31,905 nt of DNA from an uncultured Clostridia bacterium (GTDB taxonomy: Bacteria; Bacillota; Clostridia; Oscillospirales; CAG-272): assembly GCA_937884385.1 (NCBI GenBank), contig CALGCW010000286.1, positions 1 to 31,905 on the forward strand, given 5' to 3'. The position numbers were made by a program, and so were the translations under genes. Positions 31,689 to 31,905 of this stretch are shown one piece after another. Each line of letters opens with the position of its first letter. Within the stretch, counting starts at the first letter, position 1. Under the pieces are notes generated by a model. That model was given only the letters and a program-made list of their open reading frames with translations, made no database searches and was not told the origin of the DNA.

Positions 31689-31905
31689 TGATAAATTGGG
31701 ATTTATCGGGGAGAAGTTACAAAGGAAGGATGTGTTCTTTTTCGAGAAAAAGAACCAAAAAGCTTTTGATCAGCTTCGCGGCAAGATTTCGCGCAAATTG
31801 TGTTGTGACGTGTCACAACACATAACGATTTTCTCGCGTTTACAGGCGCTTCGAAAATCTGTAATTTGCTACTCTTATACATAGCCGAAAGCTAAATAAA
31901 AGGCT
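31687..31905 (+). repeat. Long copy (B) of the dispersed mosaic repeat, cut by the window edge
   Basis: The sequence is the near-identical inverted counterpart of 10970-11187. It holds the GATTTATCGGGGAGAAGTTAC module, hairpin GTTCTTTTT/AAAAAGAAC (31734-31755), GCTTCGCGGCAAGATTTCGCGC, palindrome TGTGTTGTGAC/GTCACAACACA (31799-31822), GATTTTC/GAAAATC arms, and the beginning of the terminal ATAGCCG hairpin, which runs out at the window end. It starts directly after the pectinesterase terminator. Confidence 0.85.

Overview
The window looks like a chromosomal segment from an anaerobic, gut-type Bacillota (Clostridia-like) bacterium. The evidence is strong AAGGAGG-type ribosome binding sites, TTGACA/TATAAT promoters, a T-box leader on tyrS, lipoprotein signal peptides, and Rnf/Nfn-type flavin and iron-sulfur redox enzymes. 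A large secreted pectin esterase suggests a plant-polysaccharide-rich habitat. The species cannot be named from the sequence alone.

Layout. (1) 1-3044, minus strand: tyrS behind a T-box leader with a UAC (Tyr) specifier, preceded by mtaB (tRNA methylthiotransferase). (2) 3045-4480, plus strand: a promoter-terminator pair that could encode a small RNA, a 20-codon ORF, and an AT-rich orphan lipoprotein. (3) 4485-10678, minus strand: a tightly packed housekeeping run of ABC exporter, DUF896 protein, tsaE, tsaB, rpiB, ispD and ispF, then rpe and a small conserved hypothetical. (4) 10679-11276: a repeat-rich divergent intergenic region. (5) 11277-15332, plus strand: pepF, then small accessory genes (XRE regulator with membrane tail, NUDIX hydrolase, an unknown protein, a short pyrophosphatase-like protein). 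(6) 15379-25719, minus strand: an 11-gene redox operon. (7) 26131-26751, minus strand: udk. (8) 27048-31637, plus strand: a 1,529-residue pectinesterase lipoprotein with many accessory modules. Copies of one dispersed repeat family lie near both window ends and in two intergenic regions.

The most interesting locus is the redox operon. From its promoter at about 25863-25892 it reads: membrane-anchored tandem-domain protein, ApbE flavin transferase, RnfC, RnfD, a double-domain RnfG, RnfE, RnfA, a NusG-domain-II protein (EetA-like), a Gx/ECF-type membrane protein (EetB-like), NfnA and NfnB. Three things set it apart from a textbook Rnf operon. There is no rnfB. The four cysteines that hold the intramembrane [2Fe-2S] cluster between RnfA and RnfE are replaced by Gly, Gly, Gly and Ala. 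RnfG is about twice the usual length, with two flavinylation-like motifs. The flavin sites of RnfC and RnfD look intact. My inference is an Rnf-derived complex that no longer takes electrons from ferredoxin through RnfB and the RnfA/E cluster. Instead it would pass NAD(P)H electrons through covalent flavins to the outside of the membrane, with EetA/EetB-like partners, while NfnAB balances NADH, NADPH and ferredoxin in the cytoplasm. This rests on motif comparison from memory and was not tested by alignment.
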